The translations under genes were made by a program, and so were the position numbers. The notes beneath the pieces are model-generated. The model was not told the origin of the DNA. It saw only the letters and a list, made by a program, of their open reading frames with translations, and made no database searches. Of a DNA stretch of 64,000 nucleotides, positions 35,495 through 44,110 are shown piece after piece (the stretch's first letter is position 1; each line of letters begins with the position of its first letter). The DNA is from Marvinbryantia formatexigens DSM 14469. GTDB taxonomy: Bacteria; Bacillota; Clostridia; Lachnospirales; Lachnospiraceae. The DNA is taken from contig NZ_CP102268.1 of assembly GCF_025148285.1 (NCBI RefSeq), positions 434,001-498,000 of the forward strand. Direction: 5' to 3'.

Positions 35495-36472
35495 TCAGAC
35501 GCTGCGTGCCGCCTCAATGATCCAGCGGATGCGCTCCCAGTCCAGCTTTGCGTCAATCGTGCAGTCGCCTCCCAGTATCAGCCCTCTTTTTCCATAATTG
35601 AGAATCAGATTTCTGGTGTATTCCTGCAGCTCATCTTTCGTACCAGTGTAGATGATTCCCTGCTGCGTATGCTCATCCCAGTGTGTCTCAAAACCGCCAA
35701 GCGCCGTCCTTCCATCTATAAAGAAACGTCCTTCTTCCAGGCTTAATCCCTCCACATATACCGCCCAGTTTACCGCTTTTGCCGGGTAGTCCTTCCAGAT
35801 GGCAAGCTGGTTGCGGTTTCCCGCCCATCCGCACATATGGAGAATATTGTTTTCCGAGAACCGGTTTGCATGCTCCAGCACATATTTGTCGCTCGGCGTA
35901 ATTATGCTGCGGTATTCTTCCGGCGTAAAACGGGTATATTCGCCGCCCTGCACACAGTAATAAACGCCATCACAGCCCGCTTCTGTAATAAGCAGCTCCG
36001 CCAGCAGCGCATTGCTCTGTGCAATGACATCAAGCGCCGCCATGACCGCCAGATGATCCTCCTTAATATACCCCATCACCCGGGCATCGCTGATGCCGAT
36101 TTCCTCCGCCCCGAACCTCAGCGAAGAAAACGGAGCAAACACATTATAAAATACACAGCGCTCCTGCCCGATTTCCTGCACGATCGCCTTTGCGCGCTCC
36201 ACCTGCTCCCGGATAAACGGATGCTCTGCAGTCAGCGGCTTCAAGCTCTTCCAGTCGGATACTTTTTTAATTTCCGGAAGCGGATACGGAAAATAACCGT
36301 CACACATAATTTTGACAAAATCCAGGTCTGTCTCCCGGTAATATTTTAAATGTGCCTGCACATTGGCATCGCCCAGCGCTTCTTCTCCTCCGAAATGAAA
36401 CCAGAATCCGCAGGGAACACAGTCCACCTCCTTTCCGTTTAACGCATTTAATACTCTTGTCCTTTTGTCCAT
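35495..36472 (-). CDS. Uroporphyrinogen decarboxylase-family protein
   Basis: 325 residues, URO-D/methyltransferase superfamily (MtaA/CmuA-like TIM barrel). The CGW segment (ILHMCGWAGN) and C-terminal GLILGGDCTID are family positions. No heme genes are nearby, so a corrinoid-methyltransferase-type or demethylase role is more likely than heme synthesis. AGGAGG precedes ATG 36472. Confidence 0.78.
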   Translation of the reverse strand: MDKRTRVLNALNGKEVDCVPCGFWFHFGGEEALGDANVQAHLKYYRETDLDFVKIMCDGYFPYPLPEIKKVSDWKSLKPLTAEHPFIREQVERAKAIVQEIGQERCVFYNVFAPFSSLRFGAEEIGISDARVMGYIKEDHLAVMAALDVIAQSNALLAELLITEAGCDGVYYCVQGGEYTRFTPEEYRSIITPSDKYVLEHANRFSENNILHMCGWAGNRNQLAIWKDYPAKAVNWAVYVEGLSLEEGRFFIDGRTALGGFETHWDEHTQQGIIYTGTKDELQEYTRNLILNYGKRGLILGGDCTIDAKLDWERIRWIIEAARSV

Positions 36473-36580
36473 GTCTTTTTCCTCCTGCTTTTTTATATAG
36501 GGAGAGCTGTTACTGCTCACGCCGGTCCTTAACATCTGCTGTTACCTGTAAATCAGCTTATCTGCTTTCATTACCTGCTG

Positions 36581-37852
36581 CTATTTACAAATCATCATGT
36601 CGAGAATCACCTGGTCGGTATCTGCCATTCCCCTGCTTCCCAGCACTCCGAGGTTGCGGATGGTACTTTCCACATCGGAAGAGACGATTCCGTCCATGCT
36701 CCCCGCCGAATGGTCTTTTAATGCAAGCGCCGCGCACTGGCAGGCGCTGGAAATCACAGAGGCAACCTTCAGCGCACATCCGGATTTTGCGCCGTCGCAG
36801 ATAATTCCGGAGACGGAAGCTGTCATGTTGTTTACCGCATACCGTATCTGCTCCAGAGCACCGCCCTGCAAATACACAAAGGCGCAGCAGGCTCCGATAG
36901 AGGAACCCATTCCGCAGCCGCAAAGCGGCGAGAGCTTTCCGATAAACTGTTTCACATGTATCGTCACAAGACAGCTTAATGCAAGCGCGCGATACATCCT
37001 TTCGTGGTCAGTCCCCAGCACCAGTGCCGCCCCGATGACCGGAAGTGTTGCCGTAATTCCCTGATTTCCGCTGCCGCATACTGTCATCACCGGGAGGGTA
37101 CTTCCGGACATCCGCGCGTCTGCCGCCGCCGCGGCAAGTGCCGCCGTATAGCCTGCCAGGTCCGCGGCTGTAAGCTCTGTCTTCTCCGGCGGATAAATGC
37201 TTTTTCCGACTCCCAGCCCGTATTCCCCGAAAAGTCCTTCCTGTGCGATCGTCCAGTTCATCCGTACACATTCATCCAGGAAATCAAGCTTCTGAATATC
37301 AACATTGCTGATAAATTCATAAATGTTTTCTATCGTCAGTCCGTCTTTGTCCGGGGCAGACCTCTGAATTTCCCTGCAGCCCTTCTGTTCGTACAGGATA
37401 TGGGAGCCGTGCTGTATTTTTGTAATATTGGTATGACCGCCTTCAATCACAACCACTGCCGAATCGTCCGCTTTTTCCAGACGTACCTCTATGTACAGCT
37501 TCTGCGGCGTGTCCTTCAGGGAGACAGACACACAGGACCTGGCATATGCTTTTGCTTCCTCCACCTCGTCCGGAGTGATCCCCTCCAGCACTTCCAGAAC
37601 CTTATCGCTGTTTCCTCCGATGACGCCCATTGCAGCCGCCATTTCCAGCCCGACCTCATCTGTTCCCGGTATTCCTACACCCATTGCATTTTTCAGAATA
37701 TTGCGGCTTACGATAACAGATGTCCTGTCCGGCCTGTCCTCCAGCAGAGTCCGTGCTTTCGCCGCCGCGTAGGCGATTGCCACCGGTTCCGTACATCCGA
37801 CCGCCGGTGCAATCTCGCTCTTCAGTATGCTCAGAAACTGTTCTTCTTTCAT
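36581..37852 (-). CDS. L-cysteine desulfidase family protein (YhaM/UPF0597)
   Basis: 423 residues, related to the CyuA/YhaM and serine dehydratase alpha fold: APAVGCTEPVAIAYAAA at the N-terminus and the cysteines of CGCGMGSSIGACC and CDGAKSGC, which hold a [4Fe-4S] cluster in the family. It splits L-cysteine to pyruvate, sulfide and ammonia, or a related amino acid. GAGGA lies eight bases before ATG 37852. First gene of the long minus-strand locus. Confidence 0.85.
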   Translation of the reverse strand: MKEEQFLSILKSEIAPAVGCTEPVAIAYAAAKARTLLEDRPDRTSVIVSRNILKNAMGVGIPGTDEVGLEMAAAMGVIGGNSDKVLEVLEGITPDEVEEAKAYARSCVSVSLKDTPQKLYIEVRLEKADDSAVVVIEGGHTNITKIQHGSHILYEQKGCREIQRSAPDKDGLTIENIYEFISNVDIQKLDFLDECVRMNWTIAQEGLFGEYGLGVGKSIYPPEKTELTAADLAGYTAALAAAAADARMSGSTLPVMTVCGSGNQGITATLPVIGAALVLGTDHERMYRALALSCLVTIHVKQFIGKLSPLCGCGMGSSIGACCAFVYLQGGALEQIRYAVNNMTASVSGIICDGAKSGCALKVASVISSACQCAALALKDHSAGSMDGIVSSDVESTIRNLGVLGSRGMADTDQVILDMMICK

Positions 37853-37917
37853 AATCTCATTCCTCATATCATTAACATTTTTAAATTCTTATCATTAATC
37901 ATATCAGTGTTAAGATT

Positions 37918-37945
37918 ATTATACATGTCTGTATGAGAAATGCAA
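37918..37945 (-). promoter_or_regulatory. Promoter and palindromic operator of the desulfidase/transport locus
   Basis: Minus-strand TTGCAT and TATAAT with a 16-bp spacer. The spacer and -10 edge hold ATACA-N4-TGTAT (37921-37934), placed where a repressor such as the operon's GntR protein would block RNA polymerase. Confidence 0.6.
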
Positions 37946-38017
37946 CTGTTTTTTCTGGGTTTTTATCATGTTTTCTGTTTTTCACAAAATACCAATGCCG
38001 TTTTTAGCTATATTTCA

Positions 38018-38113
38018 CAATAGGTGAGCATATAGACTTAAATCGGGAACCATAAAAGAAGTCGGATGCGAGCCGCACTGGGGCAGCGCTAAACGTATAC
38101 CGCCAGCGATAAG
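38018..38113 (+). ncRNA. Cobalamin-riboswitch-like leader without a gene
   Basis: In order: ATAGGTG, GACTTAAATCGGGAA, GATGCGAGCCGCACTG and GCCAG. These match, with gaps, the conserved landmarks of cobalamin riboswitches (AUAGGUG ... CUUAA..GGGAA ... CCGCCACUG ... GCCAG). The segment between GGGAA and CACTG deviates, and spacing to GCCAG is short, so it may be a decayed or variant form. It is followed at once by a terminator, and no plus-strand gene follows. Confidence 0.35.
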
Positions 38114-38144
38114 AAAAAGCAGTCTTTTTGTGACTGCTTTTTTT
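38114..38144. terminator. Strong terminator after the riboswitch-like segment
   Basis: AAAAAGCAGTC/GACTGCTTTTT hairpin with a 7-base loop and seven T residues; usable in both directions. Confidence 0.88.
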
Positions 38145-38178
38145 GCAAAATGAAATGTTTATAGATGTTTATTTAACG

Positions 38179-38467
38179 TTATTCAAAATTAAATAATTCT
38201 TCAAACGTAATTTTCAAATCGGGGAAATGAACGATTTTCAGTTCTTCCTTATCCCCTTCTGTTTTTGAATCCGCAATTTATCGACGCATCCGGTATCACC
38301 GTCTTCTCTTCATCACCCACATACCATTTATATTGTACATTATCACCAAAAACACGGCACAGACCGTCCCGTATCTGATTTCCGATTCTTATCACAAAAT
38401 TACTGATAACCATCGAATGCTCGATATAGGCTCCTGCCATATCATAGACCTTAATTGCCGGTGGCAT
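38179..38467 (-). pseudogene. Remnant of a Uma2-family nuclease-like gene
   Basis: The first frame reads MPPAIKVYDM then EHSMVISNFVIRIGNQIRDG and VQYKWYVGDEEKTVIPDASI, as in the core of Uma2 (PF05685) proteins, then stops. The typical C-terminal end (LKIVHFPDLKITFEELFNF) follows in another frame. The N-terminal start and the central part are missing. Non-functional. Confidence 0.6.
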
Positions 38468-38501
38468 ATCATCACTTCCTTTCTTGAAGATAGCCTGTTT
38501 T

Positions 38502-38933
38502 TCAGCTTCCAGGCTTTTCTTTTATAATAGCACGCCGCAAACTTCCCGTCAATTCTTCCACTGTGCTGAGTTTTATATCTGATATGTATCCGGAACCCTG
38601 CCGGCGGGAAAACTGATGATGTTTGAAAAATCTCCGGAGCTCGTCATAAGCTTGCCGATAGTTTGCTCCCGGATACAACAAATCTTCCTCATTGAAATCA
38701 TCCGGGCTATCAGAATCATCACTGTCGCATAAAAGCCAAACATTCACATTATCCATAAACCACGCCTGTTTTTCAAGGTATTCACAATCTTTCCAAACTG
38801 CCTGTAATCTTTGGTATGCCCATTGTCCCGATACACTAAAGAGCCCGACATTTCTACCATTATGAAAATCCTCAACAACGATAACATTTCGAGGACTACA
38901 GAAAACGGAAACTTCATCTGTCATTTCCTGCAA
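38502..38933 (-). CDS. Acidic protein of unknown function
   Basis: About 140 residues. It begins with TTG two bases after the MFS stop codon (or ATG three codons later), so it is translationally coupled to the exporter. The centre is very acidic (CDSDDSDSPDDFNEEDLL); no domain is recognised. Codon use is less AT-rich than in the upstream genes, so it may belong to the host flank instead of the peptide locus. Confidence 0.5.
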   Translation of the reverse strand: MQEMTDEVSVFCSPRNVIVVEDFHNGRNVGLFSVSGQWAYQRLQAVWKDCEYLEKQAWFMDNVNVWLLCDSDDSDSPDDFNEEDLLYPGANYRQAYDELRRFFKHHQFSRRQGSGYISDIKLSTVEELTGSLRRAIIKEKPGS

Positions 38934-38935
38934 AT

Positions 38936-40138
38936 TTATGCAGATAAATCAAATTTATATATAATACATGCAATAATAAATATAGAAACAATAGGCGCCA
39001 CCAACCATATTATAGCTATTTCTGTATTTTTTAAAATAATTCCCCCTAAAAAGGAGGTAACCAATCCGCCTGCCTTTATTGCGAGTGATATACATGACAA
39101 AATAGATGCGCGGTGGCTGTTCTGAATGGATGCATGTAAAACAGTATTTTCTACCAAATTTCCTACTCCTAAAATTAAATACATCACGAAATAATTCACA
39201 GCAAACCATATCCCATTTTTGCAGATATATATTCCCATTAGGCTAACCGGAAGCAATACTCTTGTAAAATAATAGCTTATTTTGGCATATTTTCTATGTT
39301 TTTTTAATAAATTAAAACAATATTTTCCAACAGAACTTCCCAATCCAACACCAATATAAGCGGAACAGCTTATAATGCCTAACAACCAGTTTTTTTGTGG
39401 AGAAATATACCGGATAAAAGTGGACTGCCAATAGGTTTCTATCGTAGACAGCGAAATTCCTAAAACAAGCGACATTAGCACAATATTTAAAACAATTCGT
39501 GTATTTTTTATTTCAGCTATCACTAATAACAGATTAGCTTTTAGCCTTTTCCACAAAGAAGTCTCCAAACGATAAACCACGGAAGTATTCGTTTCATGAA
39601 TGACCGCCATAGAAAAAAAGATAATGATAATTTCCGATATAATTAATAATATAAGGAGTATAGTATATGTATTATCCAAATATCCTAAAAATCCTCCCAG
39701 TGCCGCGCCAAGAAAAGTGCCTACCGAATCAATTATAGATAGGATATTGTTTATTGTATCAAGTTTTTCTACACCATTTTTTTTGATAAATAATTCTACC
39801 TCAAGCGCTTCAACAGATCCAGATGCAAACGCTCGACTGGCTCCTAAAAATATAACAGCGATTATTAACAGCCATAAACTGTTACTGTTAATAATTAGAA
39901 AAAAACTTATCAACGATAATATATGTGACAAAACAAATACTTTTTTTCTCCCAATAAAATCAGCAATCATACCACTGGGAATTTCAAGTATCACTACAGA
40001 GACAGAATATGCCCCCATAATTGCCCACAAAGTTTCTGACGAACCCCCGTGCTGAAAAAAGATTAATGTTAAAACAGGAACAATAATTCCCACTGAAATA
40101 GCATTAAATATTAATAATATTTTATGCGATAACGGCAA
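38936..40138 (-). CDS. MFS transporter
   Basis: 400 residues, twelve hydrophobic segments, with the MFS loop motif GMIADFIGRKKVFV. AAAGGAGGGAGG just before TTG 40138 suggests that start; ATG 40159 is an alternative. It lies downstream of and close to the ArsR-type gene and is AT-rich like the peptide-maturation genes across the divergent promoter, so export of, or immunity to, the modified peptide is a reasonable guess. Confidence 0.82.
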   Translation of the reverse strand: MPLSHKILLIFNAISVGIIVPVLTLIFFQHGGSSETLWAIMGAYSVSVVILEIPSGMIADFIGRKKVFVLSHILSLISFFLIINSNSLWLLIIAVIFLGASRAFASGSVEALEVELFIKKNGVEKLDTINNILSIIDSVGTFLGAALGGFLGYLDNTYTILLILLIISEIIIIFFSMAVIHETNTSVVYRLETSLWKRLKANLLLVIAEIKNTRIVLNIVLMSLVLGISLSTIETYWQSTFIRYISPQKNWLLGIISCSAYIGVGLGSSVGKYCFNLLKKHRKYAKISYYFTRVLLPVSLMGIYICKNGIWFAVNYFVMYLILGVGNLVENTVLHASIQNSHRASILSCISLAIKAGGLVTSFLGGIILKNTEIAIIWLVAPIVSIFIIACIIYKFDLSA

Positions 40139-40188
40139 GAGCCTCCCTCCTTTTCCCATTGCCCGAATATCTAATATATGTTTTATTT

Positions 40189-40743
40189 TTACAGTTTTTC
40201 CGGATAAATAATAAAGGAAAGTTCCCAAGGCTTTGCATCAGAATTCGGTGTGCTGTGTTCCTCGTAAAATTTTAGCATCATATTTTTTAATTGCTCCGCT
40301 TCCCCCTCCGTTAAATAAAGTGTTCCTGTTATGAAGTCTCCCTTTACTTCAGAATCCATCTTGTTCTCCCTCGATATTTCTGAAATATATTTTTTAAAGC
40401 CCACCCAGGCATTATTTAAGGAGTAATCTGCAAGTAACAATTTTTCTTCGTATAAATCATCTCTTAAATCACCTTTCAGATTTACGGTTGCTGGAATCTT
40501 TTTATAAAATTTGGCTTCAATTCCATGTATTATTTCCGTGTGATCTAATTCTACCAATCCAATGGATTGTAATTTTTTTAAATGATAGGTCACAGAGGAC
40601 GGTGAAAGCTCCAATTTTAAAGAAAGCTGTTTCGGCGTCATGGGAACAGCGGAAATTTCCATTACCTTTAAGAGACGTTGTCTCTGCACGTTCATATAAA
40701 TATTCAGTTCTTCTCTGGTTGTTATATTGATTTCCAAACTCAT
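40189..40743 (-). CDS. ArsR-like winged-helix regulator
   Basis: 184 residues. N-terminal winged helix (TPKQLSLKLELSPSSVTYHLKKL, about 36-58) and a C-terminal domain of about 100 residues with no metal-site cysteines. It overlaps the upstream part of the MFS open frame and diverges from the radical SAM operon, so it probably controls both directions. Confidence 0.8.
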   Translation of the reverse strand: MSLEINITTREELNIYMNVQRQRLLKVMEISAVPMTPKQLSLKLELSPSSVTYHLKKLQSIGLVELDHTEIIHGIEAKFYKKIPATVNLKGDLRDDLYEEKLLLADYSLNNAWVGFKKYISEISRENKMDSEVKGDFITGTLYLTEGEAEQLKNMMLKFYEEHSTPNSDAKPWELSFIIYPEKL

Positions 40744-40882
40744 AAAATAATACTGTTCTGCCTTAAAGCAAAATATTCTCCTTCCTACTATTTTTTCATT
40801 GCAATAATATAATAATAATTCTATCTAGATTAATTTTCAAACAAATTGTCCTTTTATCGGTTTCATACTATAAATTATAACA

Positions 40883-40897
40883 TTACATATATTGTAA
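40883..40897. promoter_or_regulatory. Candidate operator in the divergent promoter region
   Basis: TTAC-N7-GTAA within a very AT-rich 234-bp gap; TATAAT follows at 40910-40915 on the plus strand. A likely binding site for the ArsR-like protein. The rest of the gap holds no gene. Confidence 0.45.
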
Positions 40898-40977
40898 CAT
40901 AAAATTTTATATAATACAAGGATTGTTTTTTATATTTTTTTGATTTATAACTTTTTTTAGAAAGGAGGCTGAAATCT

Positions 40978-41010
40978 ATGGAAACCCGTGGCGTAAATTT
41001 TATTTGTTAA
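40978..41010 (+). CDS. Ten-residue candidate RiPP precursor ending in Cys
   Basis: ATG at 40978 has an ideal AAAGGAGG seven bases upstream and encodes METRGVNFIC followed by TAA. It is the first ORF of the transcript, ahead of a radical SAM enzyme and an EpiD-like decarboxylase that in its family acts on peptides with a C-terminal cysteine. The last three residues, Phe-Ile-Cys, agree with the published EpiD preference (large hydrophobic, small/branched, Cys). A stem-loop follows the stop. A purely regulatory leader peptide is the alternative. Confidence 0.55.
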   Translation: METRGVNFIC

Positions 41011-41030
41011 TTGAAGAAGTATAACAATGT

Positions 41031-41063
41031 ATTAGGGAAGCTGTACAAACCTGCTTCCCTAAT
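41031..41063 (+). other. Stem-loop between the peptide ORF and the radical SAM gene
   Basis: Perfect 10-bp arms ATTAGGGAAG/CTTCCCTAAT with a 13-base loop and no T run. RiPP operons often place such a partial terminator or RNA-processing hairpin after the precursor to make it more abundant than the enzymes. Confidence 0.6.
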
Positions 41064-41097
41064 ATATCGTAAAAAGCTAGCTGGAGGCATATATAAG

Positions 41098-42372
41098 TTG
41101 AAAAAATATAAATACTCAAAATATAATTACAAATATACATCAAACAATCACACTTACATATATAATACATTGTCCGGTATGAATGCAGAAGTTAACAGTA
41201 TTAGTAATATCAAATTACCCGAAAAAAATAACATTATTTTTTCGGAAGGTTTGAACGAGCAATTACATAGTGCCGGTATATTACTTGATTCCAACGTTAA
41301 TGAAGAATTGCTATTAACGCAATTATTTTATAATTATGAGAATAATGGAGAGCTTTTTCTTATTATTCTCCCTACAGAACAATGCAATTTAAGATGCATT
41401 TACTGTTATGAGGATTTTAAAAATGGAATCATGTCAACAAGTGTACAAGAAAATTTATTGATTTTTTTGGATTCAATTTTACCACACTATAAACGACTTT
41501 ATATATCTTGGTTTGGAGGAGAGCCACTATTAGCAGTTAATATTATAGAGAAATTAAGTGCAGAAATTATTAAATTATCCGTAAAACATCAGATTGATTT
41601 CCATGCAGGTATAACAACTAATGGAACCTTATTATCATCAGAAATTTTTGAAAGGTTATTAAATTGTAGGATATATGATTATCAAATAACTTTAGATGGG
41701 GCTAAAGAAACTCATGACAAACAAAGAATTAATGTCAACCACAAAGGAACATTTGATGTAATTTATCGAAATTTATTAGATATGAAAAAATCTGATAAAC
41801 AGTTTGGTGTAATATTACGGACTAATATAAGTAAAGAAACAACTACCTCTTTATATAATTACATAGATAATATAAAAAATGATTTTGGCGATGACAAACG
41901 ATTTATGCTACATTTCGTAGCCATCGCGGATTTGACAGGAACTCTCCACACTACAATTGATTTGTGCGATACATACTGTCTTTTTCAATATTACAAATAT
42001 GCTAAATCTATAGGTATCAGCTTTGATTTTTACAAATCTATGTTTAAGCCAACCGGCATGATATGCTATGCCGCAAATCCAAATGCTATGGTTATTGGTT
42101 CAGATGGTAAGATATATAAATGTACTGTTGCCTTTAATAATCCAGTTAATACAATAGGCGAGTTAAAAAATGGAAAAGCTTTAATTGATTACGAAAAAAA
42201 ACTTCTGTGGGAACAAAATGGATTTGAAACTTCTATCAAATGTACTACTTGCAAATTTTCTCCTATATGCTTTGGAAAATTTTGTCCTTTAGAAAAAATA
42301 ATAAATAAAAAGGAACCTTGTCCGCCTTTTTATAAATATATAAATACGTACCTTCAATTAATGCATAAATAA
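41098..42372 (+). CDS. Radical SAM/SPASM peptide maturase
   Basis: 424 residues. The TTG start at 41098 has TGGAGG upstream and opens the usual N-terminus (KYSKYNYKY ... YIYNTLSG, an RRE/PqqD-like region). The SAM cluster motif is CNLRCIYC (Cys96, Cys100, Cys103). The C-terminal SPASM domain has the VIGSDGKIYKC segment and a cysteine set CTTCKFSPICFGKFC for auxiliary Fe-S clusters. Such enzymes build thioether or C-C/C-O links in short peptides. AT-rich and in line with the decarboxylase gene 55 bp downstream. Confidence 0.9.
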   Translation: MKKYKYSKYNYKYTSNNHTYIYNTLSGMNAEVNSISNIKLPEKNNIIFSEGLNEQLHSAGILLDSNVNEELLLTQLFYNYENNGELFLIILPTEQCNLRCIYCYEDFKNGIMSTSVQENLLIFLDSILPHYKRLYISWFGGEPLLAVNIIEKLSAEIIKLSVKHQIDFHAGITTNGTLLSSEIFERLLNCRIYDYQITLDGAKETHDKQRINVNHKGTFDVIYRNLLDMKKSDKQFGVILRTNISKETTTSLYNYIDNIKNDFGDDKRFMLHFVAIADLTGTLHTTIDLCDTYCLFQYYKYAKSIGISFDFYKSMFKPTGMICYAANPNAMVIGSDGKIYKCTVAFNNPVNTIGELKNGKALIDYEKKLLWEQNGFETSIKCTTCKFSPICFGKFCPLEKIINKKEPCPPFYKYINTYLQLMHK

Positions 42373-42427
42373 TTCAAGACCTAAATTTTTTGTCTCATTA
42401 AATATTTTATATATGAGGAGAATTGCT

Positions 42428-42961
42428 ATGGATTCAAAAAAGAAAATGCTTATAGGTGTTTGTGGCTCTGTGGGAGCTGTTTCACTGGTAAATTACATAA
42501 GTTCACTGTTTCAATATTATGATATTGACTTGATTTTAACTCCAAACTCTACAAATTTTGTGCAGTATAAGGGTTTTTCCACAATAATAAATAATTGCTA
42601 TACGGAAGAATTTGATAATATAAAACCACTTCATATTAGTCTGGCAGCAAACGCAGATGTATTTTTACTGTTACCAGCAAGTGCAAACACTATTTCTAAA
42701 ATGGCTCACGGAATAGCCGATAATCTGTTGACCAGCACTTTATTGGCATATGAAAAACCAGTATACATTGCTGCTAACATGAATCCCAAAATGTGGAATA
42801 ATTCTATTTTTCAAGATAATGTAACTTACCTAAAAAAGAAAGGACACATATTTATTAATGAACGAGGTGTCGCAATCGAAGTAAGTACAGGAAAAGAAGT
42901 TTATTGTGATGCATGTATGCCTACAATTCAAAATTTAAAAAATGTATTAGGACTAAAATAA
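42428..42961 (+). CDS. EpiD/LanD-like flavoprotein, peptidyl-cysteine decarboxylase
   Basis: 177 residues, HFCD flavoprotein family. Clear EpiD-type motifs: catalytic His in PLHISLA (His69), PASANT (83-88) followed by the DNLLT segment, and NMNPKMW (117-123, the PxMNxxMW motif). The flavin enzymes EpiD and MrsD oxidatively decarboxylate a C-terminal peptide Cys to an enethiol. Close similarity to EpiD, rather than to CoaC, is visible in the PASANT-K-A-GI-DNLLT block. GAGGAG precedes the ATG at 42428. Confidence 0.88.
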   Translation: MDSKKKMLIGVCGSVGAVSLVNYISSLFQYYDIDLILTPNSTNFVQYKGFSTIINNCYTEEFDNIKPLHISLAANADVFLLLPASANTISKMAHGIADNLLTSTLLAYEKPVYIAANMNPKMWNNSIFQDNVTYLKKKGHIFINERGVAIEVSTGKEVYCDACMPTIQNLKNVLGLK

Positions 42962-43201
42962 CATGTTTTAAACAAAAAATACCCAGACATAAAAAACATA
43001 TTTTTCTATGGTGTCGCAAACATGAGTGAATTTTGACGTTTAACACATTAAAAATCGATGGATACTCATTTATTATGTAATACATCTTTAAGTCCTAGAT
43101 TCTAAAATAACTATTAATTATTTGTTATTGACATCTTCTCTATATGTGCAGGAATACCATACAGACACCAATAAAAAATTTCATCATAAAATATGAACAT
43201 A
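42962..43201. other. AT-rich intergenic region without genes
   Basis: 240 bp after the decarboxylase gene. No start codon with a ribosome site leads to more than a few codons and no clear terminator follows the operon; it marks the return to host base composition. Confidence 0.5.
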
Positions 43202-43244
43202 AAACCCGGAGGAGTATATGCTTTTCATACGCTCTTCCGGGTTT
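43202..43244 (-). terminator. Terminator of the gap-pgk-tpiA operon
   Basis: Long stem AAACCCGG(A/G)... pairing with ...CCGGGTTT over about 19 bp with few wobbles; TTTT follows on the minus strand. Confidence 0.8.
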
Positions 43245-43288
43245 ATCCGTCCGCTATAAATAGTTTGATTTATCGCAGTCCGGCAGTT

Positions 43289-44041
43289 TTATTTGTTATA
43301 GTTTACAATCTTTCCGAAGTCCGGTTTGAGAGCGGCGCCGCCTACCAGACCGCCGTCGATATCCGGCTGTGCAAACAGTTCCGGAGCGGTTGCTGCATTT
43401 ACAGAGCCGCCGTACTGGATGCGGATTGCGTCTGCGGTCGCTTCGTCGTAGATTTCAGCGATGCAGTCACGGATACCCTTGCAGACTTCCTGTGCCTGCT
43501 CGGTAGTTGCTGTCTTGCCGGTTCCGATTGCCCAGATCGGCTCGTAAGCGATTACAGCTGTCTTTGCCTGCTCTGCAGTTACATTGAGGAAGCCAACCTT
43601 TACCTGCTGACGGATCCAGTCCATCGTGATGCCCTGCTCTCTCTGCTCCAGAGATTCGCCGCAGCACATAATCGGTGTAAGACCGTGTTCGAATGCCTTC
43701 AGCATCTTTTTGTTTACTGTTTCAGAGGTTTCTGCAAAGTATTCGCGTCTCTCAGAATGTCCGAGAATTACGTACTTTACGCCGGCGTCTGTCAGCATGT
43801 TCGGGGAAATCTCGCCTGTGTAAGCGCCCTTTTCCTCAAAGTACATATTCTCCGCGCCAACCTGGATGTTGGAACCCTTTGCGGCTTCCACTACCGGGAT
43901 GATGTCGATTGCCGGAACGCAGAAAACAACGTCTGCTTCATCGTTCGCTACCAGCGGTTTTAAGGTGTTTACAAGTTCTACTGCTTCGCTCGGAGTCATG
44001 TTCATTTTCCAGTTTCCGGCGATGATTTTCTTTCTTGCCAT
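43289..44041 (-). CDS. tpiA: Triosephosphate isomerase
   Basis: 250 residues. Interconverts DHAP and glyceraldehyde-3-phosphate. N-terminal GNWKMNM with the catalytic Lys, GHSERR with the His, the catalytic Glu in [13 protein letters not shown], and GGSVN / GLVGGAAL phosphate loops are all present. Third gene of the glycolytic cluster. Confidence 0.97.
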   Translation of the reverse strand: MARKKIIAGNWKMNMTPSEAVELVNTLKPLVANDEADVVFCVPAIDIIPVVEAAKGSNIQVGAENMYFEEKGAYTGEISPNMLTDAGVKYVILGHSERREYFAETSETVNKKMLKAFEHGLTPIMCCGESLEQREQGITMDWIRQQVKVGFLNVTAEQAKTAVIAYEPIWAIGTGKTATTEQAQEVCKGIRDCIAEIYDEATADAIRIQYGGSVNAATAPELFAQPDIDGGLVGGAALKPDFGKIVNYNK

Positions 44042-44110
44042 GATTGTGGTCTCTCCTTAGATAAAATATTCTGTATGCAAAGACGGGTATGTTCCCTGCG
44101 GAAGTTCTGT

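Noticed and set aside
35201-35556. Overlapping frames with repeated Gly-Cys-Gln-Ala stretches
   Set aside because: They only translate the 44-bp tandem repeats and have no ribosome site or homology.
41011-41097. Radical SAM enzyme starting at the TTG right after the peptide stop
   Set aside because: No ribosome site of its own; TTG 41098 has TGGAGG and gives the usual family N-terminus, and the intervening bases form a hairpin.
43193-43963. 256-codon plus-strand frame opposite tpiA
   Set aside because: Antisense to a fully conserved triosephosphate isomerase; cysteine-rich nonsense with no ribosome site.
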